Shown here: positions 1 to 9,003 of the stretch, piece by piece
Layout: each line of letters opens with the position of its first letter
Position numbering within the stretch: position 1 is the stretch's first letter
Assembly (NCBI GenBank): GCA_000721275.1
Contig: JOFO01000027.1
Coordinates: 1 to 64,000 of the forward strand
Origin: Microtetraspora glauca
Lineage (GTDB): Bacteria; Actinomycetota; Actinomycetes; Streptomycetales; Streptomycetaceae
Reading direction: 5' to 3'
Length of the DNA: 64,000 nt
Program-made: the position numbers and the translations under genes
Notes under the pieces: model-generated
What the model was told of the DNA's origin: nothing
Seen by the model: only the letters and a program-made list of their open reading frames with translations
Database searches by the model: none

Positions 1-126
1 TGGCACCTGCCCAGAATCACTGGCTTGCGTCAGGACGGCAAGGCAATTGGACCGAACACACGCACACGCCCGGTGATCATTTGTCAGACAGGCCCTAGGG
101 CCCGAATGAGGACCGCCGGTCGCCCG

Positions 127-145
127 GAGCGTCAAATGAGCGTCA
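127..145. repeat. 19-bp repeat, copy 1 (paired GAGCGTCA)
   Basis: GAGCGTCAAATGAGCGTCA contains two GAGCGTCA units 11 bp apart. The identical 19 bases recur at 63109-63127, where the array continues to four units. Here the site lies about 150 bp upstream of the first gene of the conflict operon. It could be a regulator operator or one end of an island. Apart from this site I see nothing definite in the 295 bases before the first gene. Confidence 0.6.
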
Positions 146-295
146 TGGACGTCGGTTCGGTATCGGCAATCAGAGGGCCGCCGCACTGCCGGTGGGGTGA
201 GGATCCCGGGCTGGGCGCGCCGGACCTCTGCCAGGAGAAGACCGTTAACAGGCCCGCGCGTCGATGCAGGGAAGTAATCTGAACAACTCAAGTGT

Positions 296-757
296 GTGAC
301 CGTAATGTTGTCGCCCGAGCAAGGTGCGGACGGCACGGAGATCGGCGACGGGAGCGGCGGAGCTGTGGCGTACCGGGTGCGGGAAGTGGAGATCGGCGGC
401 GAGACTGTCCTCGCCCGAGTGGAGACGCTCGACCCGGACGAGGTGGATCTGCGCAAACGGCTCACCGAATACGGCGAGGAAGAGGAGGTCACAGCCCTCG
501 ACACCCTGATGGAACGGGTCGACAGCGTCCAGCGGGTGATCCGGTCGGTCGGCACTTCCGTACTCGAAGCCGCCCGCGAGGCCGCCCACCCCGACGAGGT
601 GAGCGTCTCGTTCGGTGTCGAGCTGGCAGCCAAGTCCGGCAAGGCGGTCGCGTTCCTCGCCGACGGTGAGGCCAAGGCCGCCCTCAACGTCACGCTCACC
701 TGGCGGCCCGGCGACCGGAACGACGGCACGACCGCCGGTGCGCAGGGGAATGCCTGA
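296..757 (+). CDS. Trypsin-co-occurring domain protein (CU044_2847-like)
   Basis: A 153-residue acidic protein. It matches the small trypsin-co-occurring domain found next to trypsin-VMAP genes in actinobacterial ternary conflict systems. The core runs from the VREVEIGGETVLARVE segment (about residues 27-42) to the conserved VSVSFGVELAAKSGKAVAF segment near residue 105-123. Its role in the family is unknown; it is thought to act as an adaptor or regulator of the protease. The start is uncertain: GTG at 296, with ATG at 305 as alternative, and neither has a strong ribosome site. The end overlaps the trypsin-VMAP gene by 8 bases, so the two are likely translationally coupled. Confidence 0.75.
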   Translation: MTVMLSPEQGADGTEIGDGSGGAVAYRVREVEIGGETVLARVETLDPDEVDLRKRLTEYGEEEEVTALDTLMERVDSVQRVIRSVGTSVLEAAREAAHPDEVSVSFGVELAAKSGKAVAFLADGEAKAALNVTLTWRPGDRNDGTTAGAQGNA

Positions 758-2849
758 CCAGATTCCGCGCCTGGACCGGCTGGCCAGGGAGGCAACGGCA
801 GCGATCAGTGCACAGGAAGGCACGCACTGGGGGTCCGCCGGGCTGATCGCACCCGGCTGGGCGCTGACCGCGGCCCATGTGGTCCGGGCCGCGGGAGCCG
901 CTCCGTACACCGTGACCCTGTGGAACGGCCGCTCGATCTCGGCGAGGACCGGCTATCTGCTGTCCGGGGTGCCCGACAGCGGCCCCGTCCCCGCGGAGTC
1001 GGACATCGCTCTCGTACGCCTGCTGGAGGACGACACCGATCACGCTTGTGTCTGGCTCAGCGACCGCGGCGACCCGCCATCGCGCGAGGTCCGGGCCTAC
1101 GGCTGGTACGTCGCCGGCGGCAAGCGCGGCAAGGAACTGCTCGACTGGAACGGCGTCTGCGTGGTCGCCGGGAACGACGGCCCCTACAGCTTCCGCCTCG
1201 GCCCGCAGACGGAGATTCCGAAAGGGGCTTCCGGGGGACCGGTCATTGACCTCTCGCAGGGCGCCCTGGTCGGCCTGACCAAGGCCAGCAGACGCACATC
1301 CGAGGGCGACATCAAGGACGGCGGCCGGGCTGTGCGCAGCACTCTGCTGCGGGAGTTCGTCAGCCCTGTCGTCGTGGACCCCGACCATGCCCTCGGGCCG
1401 GACCCCTACCACGCCCTGGTCTGCGCCCATGACCGGTGGCACGCCGAAAGCGACCTCCGCGACGGATGGACGGACGTCCAGGGTGAGCTGCCGGGCAATG
1501 GTCTGCCGGACAGCACCACCTCCTGGTCGCCGGGCGACCGGCTGGAGTTGTTCGAGCTGCTGGCCGCTCTCCCGGCGCCCGACGACCCGACGCTGGTGCG
1601 GAGCCTGCTGCGCGTGGTGTTTCACAACCGCGCGAAGTTCCCGGCCACCTCCGCCCTCCGGCACTGGCGGGATGGGCACGGCGAGATCTATCAGTACCGA
1701 ATGCAGTTCACGATCGAGGCCTTGCCTTATCTGCGGTACGCCAAGCTCGTCGCCCTCGCCGTCGCATCGATGCCGGGCGCGGCGTCCTCGGCAGCCGACC
1801 TGGACCGCTGGGTGGGACGCCGTATGCGCCGCCTGGGCTTGGAGGCCGACGTCAGCGTGGGCGAGGTCACCCTGCCCGGGCGGGTCGACGGAGACATCAC
1901 CGTGCAGGGCGGGACGAACGCGACGGGGATCCTGGTCCGCCCCGGCGGGCATGCCCAGAACCCACCGCTCGCCGCAGAGCCCGTACAGGTCGGCATCCTC
2001 GACGCCCGACCAGGCGACGGGCCCAGCGTGCTGCTGGAGCTCGAACCCGCCCTGTGGTCGCCCTCGGCCGCCTTCCACTGGCGGCTGCGGGTCCTCGACC
2101 CCGAGCAGGACGACGACGCGGTCGTCGACGCCGACGAGAATGGCGACGGGGTCCCACCGGACGACCTGCCGCTCGCGCTCCAGCGCCCGCTGACCCGGCT
2201 CTTCCTCCAGCTGGACACCCCCGAACGCCACGCCCCGCTGGAGGTCGTCCTCCCGCCCGAGCACTTCGACCTCGCCGTGCAGCACTGGCTGCCGCAGGCC
2301 GCCGTCAGCGACCTGGACCTCTCAGACCCCGCCTGCTGGCCGCTGGGCGTACGTCGGCAGGTCGTCGTGCGGGACGCGTCCCGCCGAGGCGGCGTCGACC
2401 CTCTGTGGGAAATGCGGTGGAAGGAAACGGCCGCGGCGGCGGCGCTGCGTGCTCTGCCGACGCCGCAGCCCGGCCGGCTGCTGCGCCGCGCCGGTCTCGC
2501 CGGTGCCGGGCCTGGCCAGGTCCCAGTGGTCTGTCGGCCGGCCGCCGACGCCACCGGCCATGAGGTCCTGCGCCTAGCCCTGGAGAGCGGACACGGCGTC
2601 TTCCTGTGGAACGCCGGGCCCCACCCTCCGGACGGATGTGACGAGCGGTGCCGCAGCTTCAACGGCAACGCCGCGCAGCTGTTGGCGGACGCGGGTTCCG
2701 CGGCCGAGTTGCCCGAGCGGCTGCGCGTCCTGCGCGAGCGAATCCACCGCCGCGATCCGCACGCCTACTGGGCCAAACCCCTGGCCCTGATGTACGACGA
2801 CGCCGACCGGCCCCTCGCCGAGCCCGCAGGTGTTCTCGACGCGCCCTGA
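750..2849 (+). CDS. Trypsin-like protease with C-terminal VMAP region
   Basis: A 699-residue protein starting at ATG 750, overlapping the preceding gene. The N-terminal half is an S1-type serine protease with a complete triad: His43 (ALTAAHVV), Asp85 (SDIALVRL) and Ser161 (KGASGGPV). It has no signal peptide, so it should be cytoplasmic. A middle segment (about 215-300) resembles an effector-associated domain. The C-terminal 400 residues fit the VMAP (vWA-MoxR-associated protein) family, including a W-N-x-GPHPPDGC segment near residue 625. In known ternary systems the VMAP protein carries the effector, and the MoxR and vWA partners gate it. The protease is the predicted effector here. Conflict or defence function is inferred from family context. 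Confidence 0.85.
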   Translation: MPDQIPRLDRLAREATAAISAQEGTHWGSAGLIAPGWALTAAHVVRAAGAAPYTVTLWNGRSISARTGYLLSGVPDSGPVPAESDIALVRLLEDDTDHACVWLSDRGDPPSREVRAYGWYVAGGKRGKELLDWNGVCVVAGNDGPYSFRLGPQTEIPKGASGGPVIDLSQGALVGLTKASRRTSEGDIKDGGRAVRSTLLREFVSPVVVDPDHALGPDPYHALVCAHDRWHAESDLRDGWTDVQGELPGNGLPDSTTSWSPGDRLELFELLAALPAPDDPTLVRSLLRVVFHNRAKFPATSALRHWRDGHGEIYQYRMQFTIEALPYLRYAKLVALAVASMPGAASSAADLDRWVGRRMRRLGLEADVSVGEVTLPGRVDGDITVQGGTNATGILVRPGGHAQNPPLAAEPVQVGILDARPGDGPSVLLELEPALWSPSAAFHWRLRVLDPEQDDDAVVDADENGDGVPPDDLPLALQRPLTRLFLQLDTPERHAPLEVVLPPEHFDLAVQHWLPQAAVSDLDLSDPACWPLGVRRQVVVRDASRRGGVDPLWEMRWKETAAAAALRALPTPQPGRLLRRAGLAGAGPGQVPVVCRPAADATGHEVLRLALESGHGVFLWNAGPHPPDGCDERCRSFNGNAAQLLADAGSAAELPERLRVLRERIHRRDPHAYWAKPLALMYDDADRPLAEPAGVLDAP

Positions 2850-2888
2850 CCCTTGCCCGCACTCCGCTTCCCGTACCGAAGGAGTTCC

Positions 2889-3893
2889 GTGAACAGCAAC
2901 TGGTTCATCTACCAGGGCGTGAGCGAACCGCACGACGGCATCAACCGACTGCCCCCGCCACCCCCCTGGCGCACGTTCGACGGTGAGCTCGCGGGGGCAC
3001 CGCCGGCCCCCCCGCTCGACAGCGCCTCCACACGTCGGCTCGGTACACCCCGGGGCCCGTTCGCCGTCCGTGGCCCGCTGGACGAACTCGAACTGATCAA
3101 CGCGGCCCTGTATCTGCGCCGCCCGCTGCTGATCACCGGCGACCCCGGCACCGGCAAAAGCACGCTCGCCCACTCGATCGCGCACGAGCTGAAGCTCGGC
3201 CGCGTGCTGCAGTGGCCCATCGTCAGCCGCAGCACGCTGCGCGACGGGCTCTACCAGTACGACGCCATCGGCCGGCTCCAGGAGTCCCAGCTACCCGGCA
3301 CCACCGATACCGGTATCGGCCGCTACCTGCGGCTCGGTCCGCTCGGCACTGCGCTCCTGCCCTCAGGGCGGCCCCGTGTGGTGCTGATCGATGAACTCGA
3401 CAAGGGCGATGTCGACCTGCCCAACGACCTCCTCAACGTGCTGGAGGAGGGGGAGTTCGCCATCCCGGAGCTGGAGCGCGCTCGCCGGGACAACGAAGGC
3501 GGGACGGTCTCCGTACTCACCCACGACGGGTTGTCCGCGACGGTCGTAGACGGGCGCGTGCGCTGCCGTGAGTTCCCGGTAGTGGTGATGACCAGCAACG
3601 ACGAACGCGACTTCCCCGCCCCGCTGCTGCGCCGCTGCATCCACCTTGATATGCGCACCCCGAACGCCGACCGGCTTGCAGCGATGGTCCAGGCGCACTT
3701 CGGCAGCGCGTCCGCGGAGGAGAACGAGGACATCATCGAGCGGTTCCTCTCCACGTCACCTGGCGGGCTGCGCGCCGCCGATCAGCTCCTGAACGCGATC
3801 TATCTGACGCAGTACAGCGCCCAGGAGGATCCTGTGGGGCGCGAGCGCCTCGCGGACCTGCTGATGCGCCCGTTGGGACCGGGTCGGCCATGA
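2889..3893 (+). CDS. MoxR-type AAA+ ATPase of the ternary conflict system
   Basis: A 334-residue AAA+ ATPase. The Walker A motif GDPGTGKS is at residues 84-91 and the Walker B segment VVLIDELDK at about 165-172. An arginine-finger region follows (APLLRRCIHLDM). The GTG start at 2889 sits 8 bases after an AAGGAGT ribosome site. The N-terminus contains a proline-rich stretch (LPPPPPW) typical of MoxR proteins in these operons. The stop overlaps the vWA gene by four bases (ATGA). MoxR ATPases usually remodel or load a vWA partner, so this is the ATP-dependent switch between the protease-VMAP protein and the vWA protein. Confidence 0.88.
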   Translation: MNSNWFIYQGVSEPHDGINRLPPPPPWRTFDGELAGAPPAPPLDSASTRRLGTPRGPFAVRGPLDELELINAALYLRRPLLITGDPGTGKSTLAHSIAHELKLGRVLQWPIVSRSTLRDGLYQYDAIGRLQESQLPGTTDTGIGRYLRLGPLGTALLPSGRPRVVLIDELDKGDVDLPNDLLNVLEEGEFAIPELERARRDNEGGTVSVLTHDGLSATVVDGRVRCREFPVVVMTSNDERDFPAPLLRRCIHLDMRTPNADRLAAMVQAHFGSASAEENEDIIERFLSTSPGGLRAADQLLNAIYLTQYSAQEDPVGRERLADLLMRPLGPGRP

Positions 3894-6800
3894 ACACGGA
3901 GCCGGGAACGCCCGGAGGCGCCCGGCCGGGAGAGAGGGGGACACAGCCCCCAGGCCGTGACACCGCACCGGCCCGCCCGCCGGTGGAGGAGCTGGTGCGC
4001 AGGCTCACCGGCGCGGGCCTGTCCACGGCCCCTGACACGATCGCGGACGCTCTGTGGCTGGCCAGGTACGTCACGCCTTCCCCCACGGGGCCCAGAGACG
4101 CCGGGCCGGACGCGCCGCCCCCCGCGCCCGGGGACGCGCACGCCGCGTCCGCCGACGCCCCGCCACCCCCGCCCAACCTCGATGCCGGCCCGGAGGACGA
4201 ACAGCTGTTGCGTGTACGGGCGCAGGTTGGCCAGGCCGCCGCCCCGGGCGGCGTCCAGCTCCCGGGCGGCACCGCGTTGCCGGACACCCAGCCGCTGCGC
4301 CGCGCCCTGCGCCCGCTCCGGCACTACAGCCCGCCGACGGGAGCGCCCTCCGATCCCGCGCTCAACGAGGACGCTACAGCCGAACTCGCCGCCGAGACCG
4401 GCTTCCTGCTGCCCGTACTGGAGAGACGAGACCGGCCCGCGGCGCGTCTCCAGCTCCTCATGGACGTCTCTACCTCGATGGCGCCCTGGCACCAGCTGCT
4501 GCGCGAACTCCGGCGTGCCTGCGGACGTTCGGGCGCCTTCCACGACATCGCCGTGCACTACCTGCACGAACTTCCCGGCACCGGGATGGTCGTGGTCTCC
4601 GACTCCCCCCGCCCGGACTCCGTGTCCACCCCGGCCCCCGGACTCCGCCACACAGGCGGGCGGACGATCACCCTGGTCCTCTCCGACTGCACGGGCCTGC
4701 TCTGGCGCAGCGGCCACATGCAGCGTGACCTCCACCGGTGGGCGCAGGCCGCACCCGTCGCCGTACTCCAGCCGCTGCCGCAGCGCATGTGGTCACGCAC
4801 CCACCTGCCGCCGGTCCCGGGCACCCTGCGGCGGCAGGAACGTAGTGCCCGCTGGGACTTCCGCGCCCACGGCCAGGAGCCGCCCGATCCAGCGTCGAAC
4901 GCACTCGCCGTCCCAGTCCTGTCGCCGACGCCTTCGGCGCTCGGGGCCTGGTCCCGCGTGTTGGCGGGCACTACCCCGGTGGTCAGAGGAGCCGCCGCCT
5001 GGGTGCTTCCCCGCCACCTGGCCTCCCGTGCACCGAGGACCACCACGGCCGTGAGCGACCCCGCACGCCTCCTGCGTGCCTTCTTCACGGCCGCCTCGCC
5101 TGATGCCGTCCGGCTCGCGCACTATCTGGCGACCGCCCCCCTCATCCTTCCGGTCATGCGCCTCGTGCAGCGAGTGATGCTGCCCCACACCGGCCCTTCC
5201 GAGCTGGCCGAGGTGCTGCTCAGCGGCCTCCTCGTACGCCGTCCCGAGGCATCGGCCGACATCGACGACATCTTCTTCGACTTCCAGGATGGTGTGCGGG
5301 AGCAACTGCTTCTCAGGGTGGACCGCGGCGAGGCCGCCCTCGTCCTGCGCGAGGTCTCGCACTACGTGGAGCGCCAGTTCGGCCGCAGCACCCGGAACTT
5401 CCCGGCGCTCGCAGCGACTTACCTTGACGGCACTACTGGACACGTGAGCGACACAGCGGGAGCGGACGAGGGGTACGCGCACCCCGCCGAGCAGGCGTTC
5501 GCCCACGTGGCAAGCCAGGTACTCCGGCGCTTCTACCCGACCGCGAGCGATTCGCCCCGCCCTGCGTCGGCGGAGTCCGCCGGCCCCATCCGGCTGCTCA
5601 ACGCCGAATGGTTCGCCCACTTCCGGCGTGCTGACCGCCATCTGCACCGTTACGACGAGGACGGTGCTGTACGCAACCTGGAGGAGGCCATCCGGCTGCT
5701 CCGCGTGCTGCGGGAGAGCCCGTGCGACAACACACGGTCGACGTGGCTGCGCGGGCTCCTCTCCGGCGCGCTGCTGCGCCGCTGGCGGGCCCTCGGCATG
5801 CCGGAGGATCTGACCGAGGCAGTGGAGACGGCCCACGAGGGGGCCCGGCTGCGGGACCTGAACCGCCCGGTCGTGCCTGGCGACTTCGTCACCACCGGCG
5901 CCCTGGGAGACGCGCTCGTCGTGTTGGCGGGCGAGCACGACAGGACGGAGAACTGGACGCGGCTCGTCCCCCCGGAGCTGCTGGAGGGCCCGCCCGGGCA
6001 GGCTGGCCCGTCCTGGGCAGTGTACGGGCTGCTGACGCGGGCGGCGGACGCCTACGGAGTCGTGGCGGGCCATCCCGATCAGGAGGCCCACGCGGAGCAC
6101 GCCGAGCGCAGGGCCGCCACGATGGTGCTGGCGGCTGACGCGCTGGCCCGGATTCCCGCCGGGAATGCGGGGGACAGCAACACACTCGCCGTCGACTACG
6201 AGGACTGTCTCGTCGGCGCGCTGGCCCTGCTCGAACACGGACCAGCCAAGGATGCAGCCCTCCTGGCGACGACCGCGATGAAGCTGGCCCGTCACTTCAA
6301 CGGGCAGGGCCCGCTCACCCGCGCCGAACAGCCCGATCTAGCCGAGGCCCACGCACGCAAGGCCGCCTCGGCACTGGCCGAGCTGCTGGCAGACCAGACC
6401 GAGCGGCTGGGCCCCGACCACCACGACACCCTCGCCACCCTTCGCAGACTCTCCTTCTGGAAGCGGTGGACCAGGGACAGCGACCGGCCACGTGGGGCGC
6501 AGGGCCCGCTCCCCACCCGTCCCCGCGACGACGAGGCCCTTCCACCCGGACAGCGTTCCGTGGCGGGCTGGCCCGTGCGCCATTATGGACCCGTCCCGAA
6601 GTTCAAGCCGGAGCGGTGGGAGTTCCGCGTCTTCGGCGCCACGGCTTCCGGCGACAAGTACACCTGGAACTTCGAGGAGTTCACCGAGCTGCCGCTGACG
6701 ACGATCGTTGCCGACCTGCACTGCGTCTCCGGCAAGACCGTCCCGGACAACGAATGGTCGGGGGTGGCCACGTCGACCCTGCTGGCGCTCGCCCCTCCCG

Positions 6801-7123
6801 CACCGGACGTCACCCACGTCATGGTTTGGGCCGAATACGGCTACAGCGCCAACCTCCGCCTGCATGAATTCGCCTCCGCCCAGTCGCTCCTGGCACGGTT
6901 CCGCAACCGGGAGGCCCTGACACCGGAACATGGATTCCCGGTTCGGCTGGTGGTACCCCCGCTATACGGCTGGAAGGGCCCTAAGTGGGTCCGGGCCATC
7001 GAGTACATGGTGGGTGACCGCAGGGGCTTCTGGGAGGAGCGCGGCTACCACAACATCGGCGAGGTCCGGCGCGAGCAGCGCTACAGCTATCAGGAGGAGC
7101 CGGGTGAAGGGCCGGACCTGTAA
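3890..7123 (+). CDS. vWA conflict protein with C-terminal sulfite-oxidase-like Moco domain
   Basis: A 1077-residue protein. Residues 1-120 are proline- and alanine-rich (SAV_2336-like N-terminus). A vWA domain follows, with the MIDAS motif DVSTSM near residue 191. The middle third (about 550-880) is helical and probably TPR-like. The last 190 residues (from about 6544) look unlike other ternary-system parts. They read as a sulfite-oxidase/YedY-type molybdopterin oxidoreductase: the molybdenum-ligand motif DLHCVSG, then PVRLVVPPLYGWKGPKWV, and a terminal GFWEERGYHNIGEVRREQRYS segment. This looks like a genuine domain fusion in one unbroken frame. The gene is the last of the operon, and the fused domain may be a second effector or a redox sensor. 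Confidence 0.85.
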   Translation: MNTEPGTPGGARPGERGTQPPGRDTAPARPPVEELVRRLTGAGLSTAPDTIADALWLARYVTPSPTGPRDAGPDAPPPAPGDAHAASADAPPPPPNLDAGPEDEQLLRVRAQVGQAAAPGGVQLPGGTALPDTQPLRRALRPLRHYSPPTGAPSDPALNEDATAELAAETGFLLPVLERRDRPAARLQLLMDVSTSMAPWHQLLRELRRACGRSGAFHDIAVHYLHELPGTGMVVVSDSPRPDSVSTPAPGLRHTGGRTITLVLSDCTGLLWRSGHMQRDLHRWAQAAPVAVLQPLPQRMWSRTHLPPVPGTLRRQERSARWDFRAHGQEPPDPASNALAVPVLSPTPSALGAWSRVLAGTTPVVRGAAAWVLPRHLASRAPRTTTAVSDPARLLRAFFTAASPDAVRLAHYLATAPLILPVMRLVQRVMLPHTGPSELAEVLLSGLLVRRPEASADIDDIFFDFQDGVREQLLLRVDRGEAALVLREVSHYVERQFGRSTRNFPALAATYLDGTTGHVSDTAGADEGYAHPAEQAFAHVASQVLRRFYPTASDSPRPASAESAGPIRLLNAEWFAHFRRADRHLHRYDEDGAVRNLEEAIRLLRVLRESPCDNTRSTWLRGLLSGALLRRWRALGMPEDLTEAVETAHEGARLRDLNRPVVPGDFVTTGALGDALVVLAGEHDRTENWTRLVPPELLEGPPGQAGPSWAVYGLLTRAADAYGVVAGHPDQEAHAEHAERRAATMVLAADALARIPAGNAGDSNTLAVDYEDCLVGALALLEHGPAKDAALLATTAMKLARHFNGQGPLTRAEQPDLAEAHARKAASALAELLADQTERLGPDHHDTLATLRRLSFWKRWTRDSDRPRGAQGPLPTRPRDDEALPPGQRSVAGWPVRHYGPVPKFKPERWEFRVFGATASGDKYTWNFEEFTELPLTTIVADLHCVSGKTVPDNEWSGVATSTLLALAPPAPDVTHVMVWAEYGYSANLRLHEFASAQSLLARFRNREALTPEHGFPVRLVVPPLYGWKGPKWVRAIEYMVGDRRGFWEERGYHNIGEVRREQRYSYQEEPGEGPDL

Positions 7124-7332
7124 AAACGTCTCATCCCACCGTCAGCACCGCGTTCCCCCGCACTCCTTTCCTCCCTCCAGCCGTGAGGCTCTGCGCGAGC
7201 TCCTCCAGGGCAACCTGCACGCACACGCCTGGCCATTCGGCAGCAAGGGGCGCTGTTCCCCTCCTGATGAGAGCGCGCCCGCCTGACCGAAACACCTCCG
7301 CCCTGTCCGTACCGCACGGTGCGGAACTTCGC

Positions 7333-8319
7333 TCATGCTGCGACGGTGAGCGGAACGTCTAGCCTCTCCCACGCCCCGAGCACTGCCTTGTGGGCATCAG
7401 GTTGCAGGTGCGCGTAGCGCTGGGTGGTCTGGAAGCTCTCGTGGCCGAGGAGGTGCTGGACCTCGTAGAGCGAGACTCCCTTCTGGACGAGCCACGAGGC
7501 GCAGGTGTGACGCATGGAATGCGGCGGATAGTGCGGGACGGGAAGCTGCTCACCGTCGGTGTCGAAGTAGTGGGCGTTCTCGATGGCCGGCCACCAGGTC
7601 TGGCGGCGCCAGTTGCCGTCGTCGAGCCGACGGCCGGCGCGGCCCTTGGTGACGGTGGTGAAGACCAGGGCGTCACGGTCGAGCGAGTGGATGTGCTGTT
7701 CGAGGGCGTCCAGGACGTGTGGCGGGAGCGGGACCTCACGGCGGCTCCTCGAACTCTTGGGGTACTCCTTGATGCCGCTCTTGGTGTTGACCTCCACCAC
7801 GAACAAGCGGGATCGGCGCTGGTCGATCCGATGGCGGTGCAGGCCGGCGAGTTCGCCCCAGCGCAGGCCCGTGTAGAAGCCGAGCAGGCACATGGTGCGC
7901 CATGGGGCCGGGAGCTCGTCGACGATGCTCTGCGCCTGGTCGAGGGTGAACCATTGCGGGGGCTTGATCGCGATCTGCGGCAGGTCGATGTTCCGGCAGG
8001 GGCTGACCGCGATGACATCGTCGTCGTCGGCCGCACGCATGATGGACGACAGCAGGTTGTACGCCCTCTTGATCGCCGAGGCGCCAACCCCCTTCTCGAC
8101 CAGTCCGCGGATCCAGCTCTGGACGTCCATGCGGGTGACGGCCCGCATCTCCCAGTCGCCCCAGTGGGGCAGCACGTGGTTCTTGATGCTGGAGGCGTCG
8201 CCGCGCAGCGTGTGGGGCTCGGCGACGCGGGCCTGCCACCAGCGGGCGTGCCACTCGCGAAACGTCATCTCGCCCGCTCGCGGGTCCCGCATGCTGCCAC
8301 GCGCGAACTCGGTCTCCAT
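7333..8319 (-). CDS. int: Tyrosine integrase of the mobilizable element (N-terminus broken)
   Basis: The 328-residue open frame contains the core-binding and catalytic domains of an actinobacterial tyrosine recombinase. It has the first Arg (GLRWGELAG), the HSMRH box, GHES and the catalytic Tyr (QRYAHL). The family normally has about 50 more N-terminal residues. These are encoded upstream, to about 8485: KLKSGKWQATV and related residues are readable in frame, but there is no ATG, GTG or TTG. The expected start (RTKPVRTRNRKDG) lies in another frame, as if one extra base sat in the ACCGG at about 8441-8447. A CTG overlapping the xis stop would be the start. The integrase may therefore be inactive, or the read may contain an error. 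Confidence 0.8.
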   Translation of the reverse strand: METEFARGSMRDPRAGEMTFREWHARWWQARVAEPHTLRGDASSIKNHVLPHWGDWEMRAVTRMDVQSWIRGLVEKGVGASAIKRAYNLLSSIMRAADDDDVIAVSPCRNIDLPQIAIKPPQWFTLDQAQSIVDELPAPWRTMCLLGFYTGLRWGELAGLHRHRIDQRRSRLFVVEVNTKSGIKEYPKSSRSRREVPLPPHVLDALEQHIHSLDRDALVFTTVTKGRAGRRLDDGNWRRQTWWPAIENAHYFDTDGEQLPVPHYPPHSMRHTCASWLVQKGVSLYEVQHLLGHESFQTTQRYAHLQPDAHKAVLGAWERLDVPLTVAA

Positions 8320-8481
8320 CTCGGTACCCCAGGCGCGGGCCTGCGCCTTGAGGGGAAACGACTCACTGAACCGGTCTCCAGCCCGGTTGCGGACGGTCGC
8401 CTGCCATTTGCCGGACTTCAGCTTCCGGAGGTACGTGGTTCCGGTCCTTCCTATTTCTCGTACGGACGGGCTTGGTCCTGG

Positions 8482-8688
8482 TCAGCGGCGGCGCACCGGC
8501 GGCGCGACCGCCCTGCTGTTGATGAAGTCGTTCAGACTCGCGGCGGGGACGCGGACGCGAGAGCGAGCCGGTCCTGTGCGCAGGTCGACGACGGGCAGCT
8601 CACCGGCGGCGATGAAGCGGTAGACCGTTCGGCGGTCGACGTCCAGAGCGGCGGCGACGGCAGGTATGGACAGCAGGCGCGGGGTCAT
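8482..8688 (-). CDS. xis: Excisionase, MerR/HTH_17-type
   Basis: A 68-residue protein with a helix-turn-helix of the AlpA/excisionase family: LLSIPAVAAALDVDRRTVYR, then a wing with LPVVDLRTG. It would bend DNA at the attachment site and direct the integrase towards excision. The start has an AAAGGAA ribosome site, and the gene lies directly upstream of int on the same strand, the usual order in streptomycete integrative elements. Its TGA overlaps a CTGA that would be the int start. The reading frame is intact, in contrast to int. Confidence 0.8.
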   Translation of the reverse strand: MTPRLLSIPAVAAALDVDRRTVYRFIAAGELPVVDLRTGPARSRVRVPAASLNDFINSRAVAPPVRRR

Positions 8689-8972
8689 AGGCGGTTCCTT
8701 TGGGTGAGAAAGAGCGACGAGAATTGAGAGATCTGGCTGGGACGGGAGGCAACAAGCCCAGCCGATGCTGCGAGATCGTCGAATAGGGCTTCTACGTACG
8801 GCCGGGATCTCCGAGCGGAGCAGAAGAGGAAGTGAGCGGGGCTACGTGTGCGCGGCGGGGAATACGAAATCGGCGCGTAGGCGAATCGAGCAAGGCGTCC
8901 TCTGGGGAGGTGGGCAGACTTCTGGCAGAGACCGGCACGACGGGCGTTCCGGGACCCACAATCATCCGGAGA

Positions 8973-8997
8973 ATCCCCGGTTTCGCTAACCGGGGAT
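8973..8997. promoter_or_regulatory. Palindrome CCGGTT/AACCGG, site A
   Basis: The inverted repeat ATCCCCGGTT-N5-AACCGGGGAT lies between the 3' end of the XRE gene and xis. Two relatives occur in the same element (9370-9396 and 14595-14623), so this is more likely an operator than only a terminator. The roughly 315-base stretch 8689-9003 otherwise holds no convincing gene. Confidence 0.5.
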
Positions 8998-9003
8998 CGT
9001 CGG

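Noticed and set aside
25..282. 85-codon ORF at the left edge
   Set aside because: No ribosome site or recognisable protein character; it runs over the GAGCGTCA repeat and the upstream region of the conflict operon.
245..910. Long antisense ORFs across the conflict operon (for example 245-910 and 696-2285, minus strand)
   Set aside because: They are frame shadows of high-GC coding sequence; third-position GC and domain matches support only the plus-strand genes.
7390..8727. 445-codon plus-strand ORF opposite int and xis
   Set aside because: It is the antisense shadow of the integrase; no ribosome site, and its composition is typical of a reverse-frame ORF.
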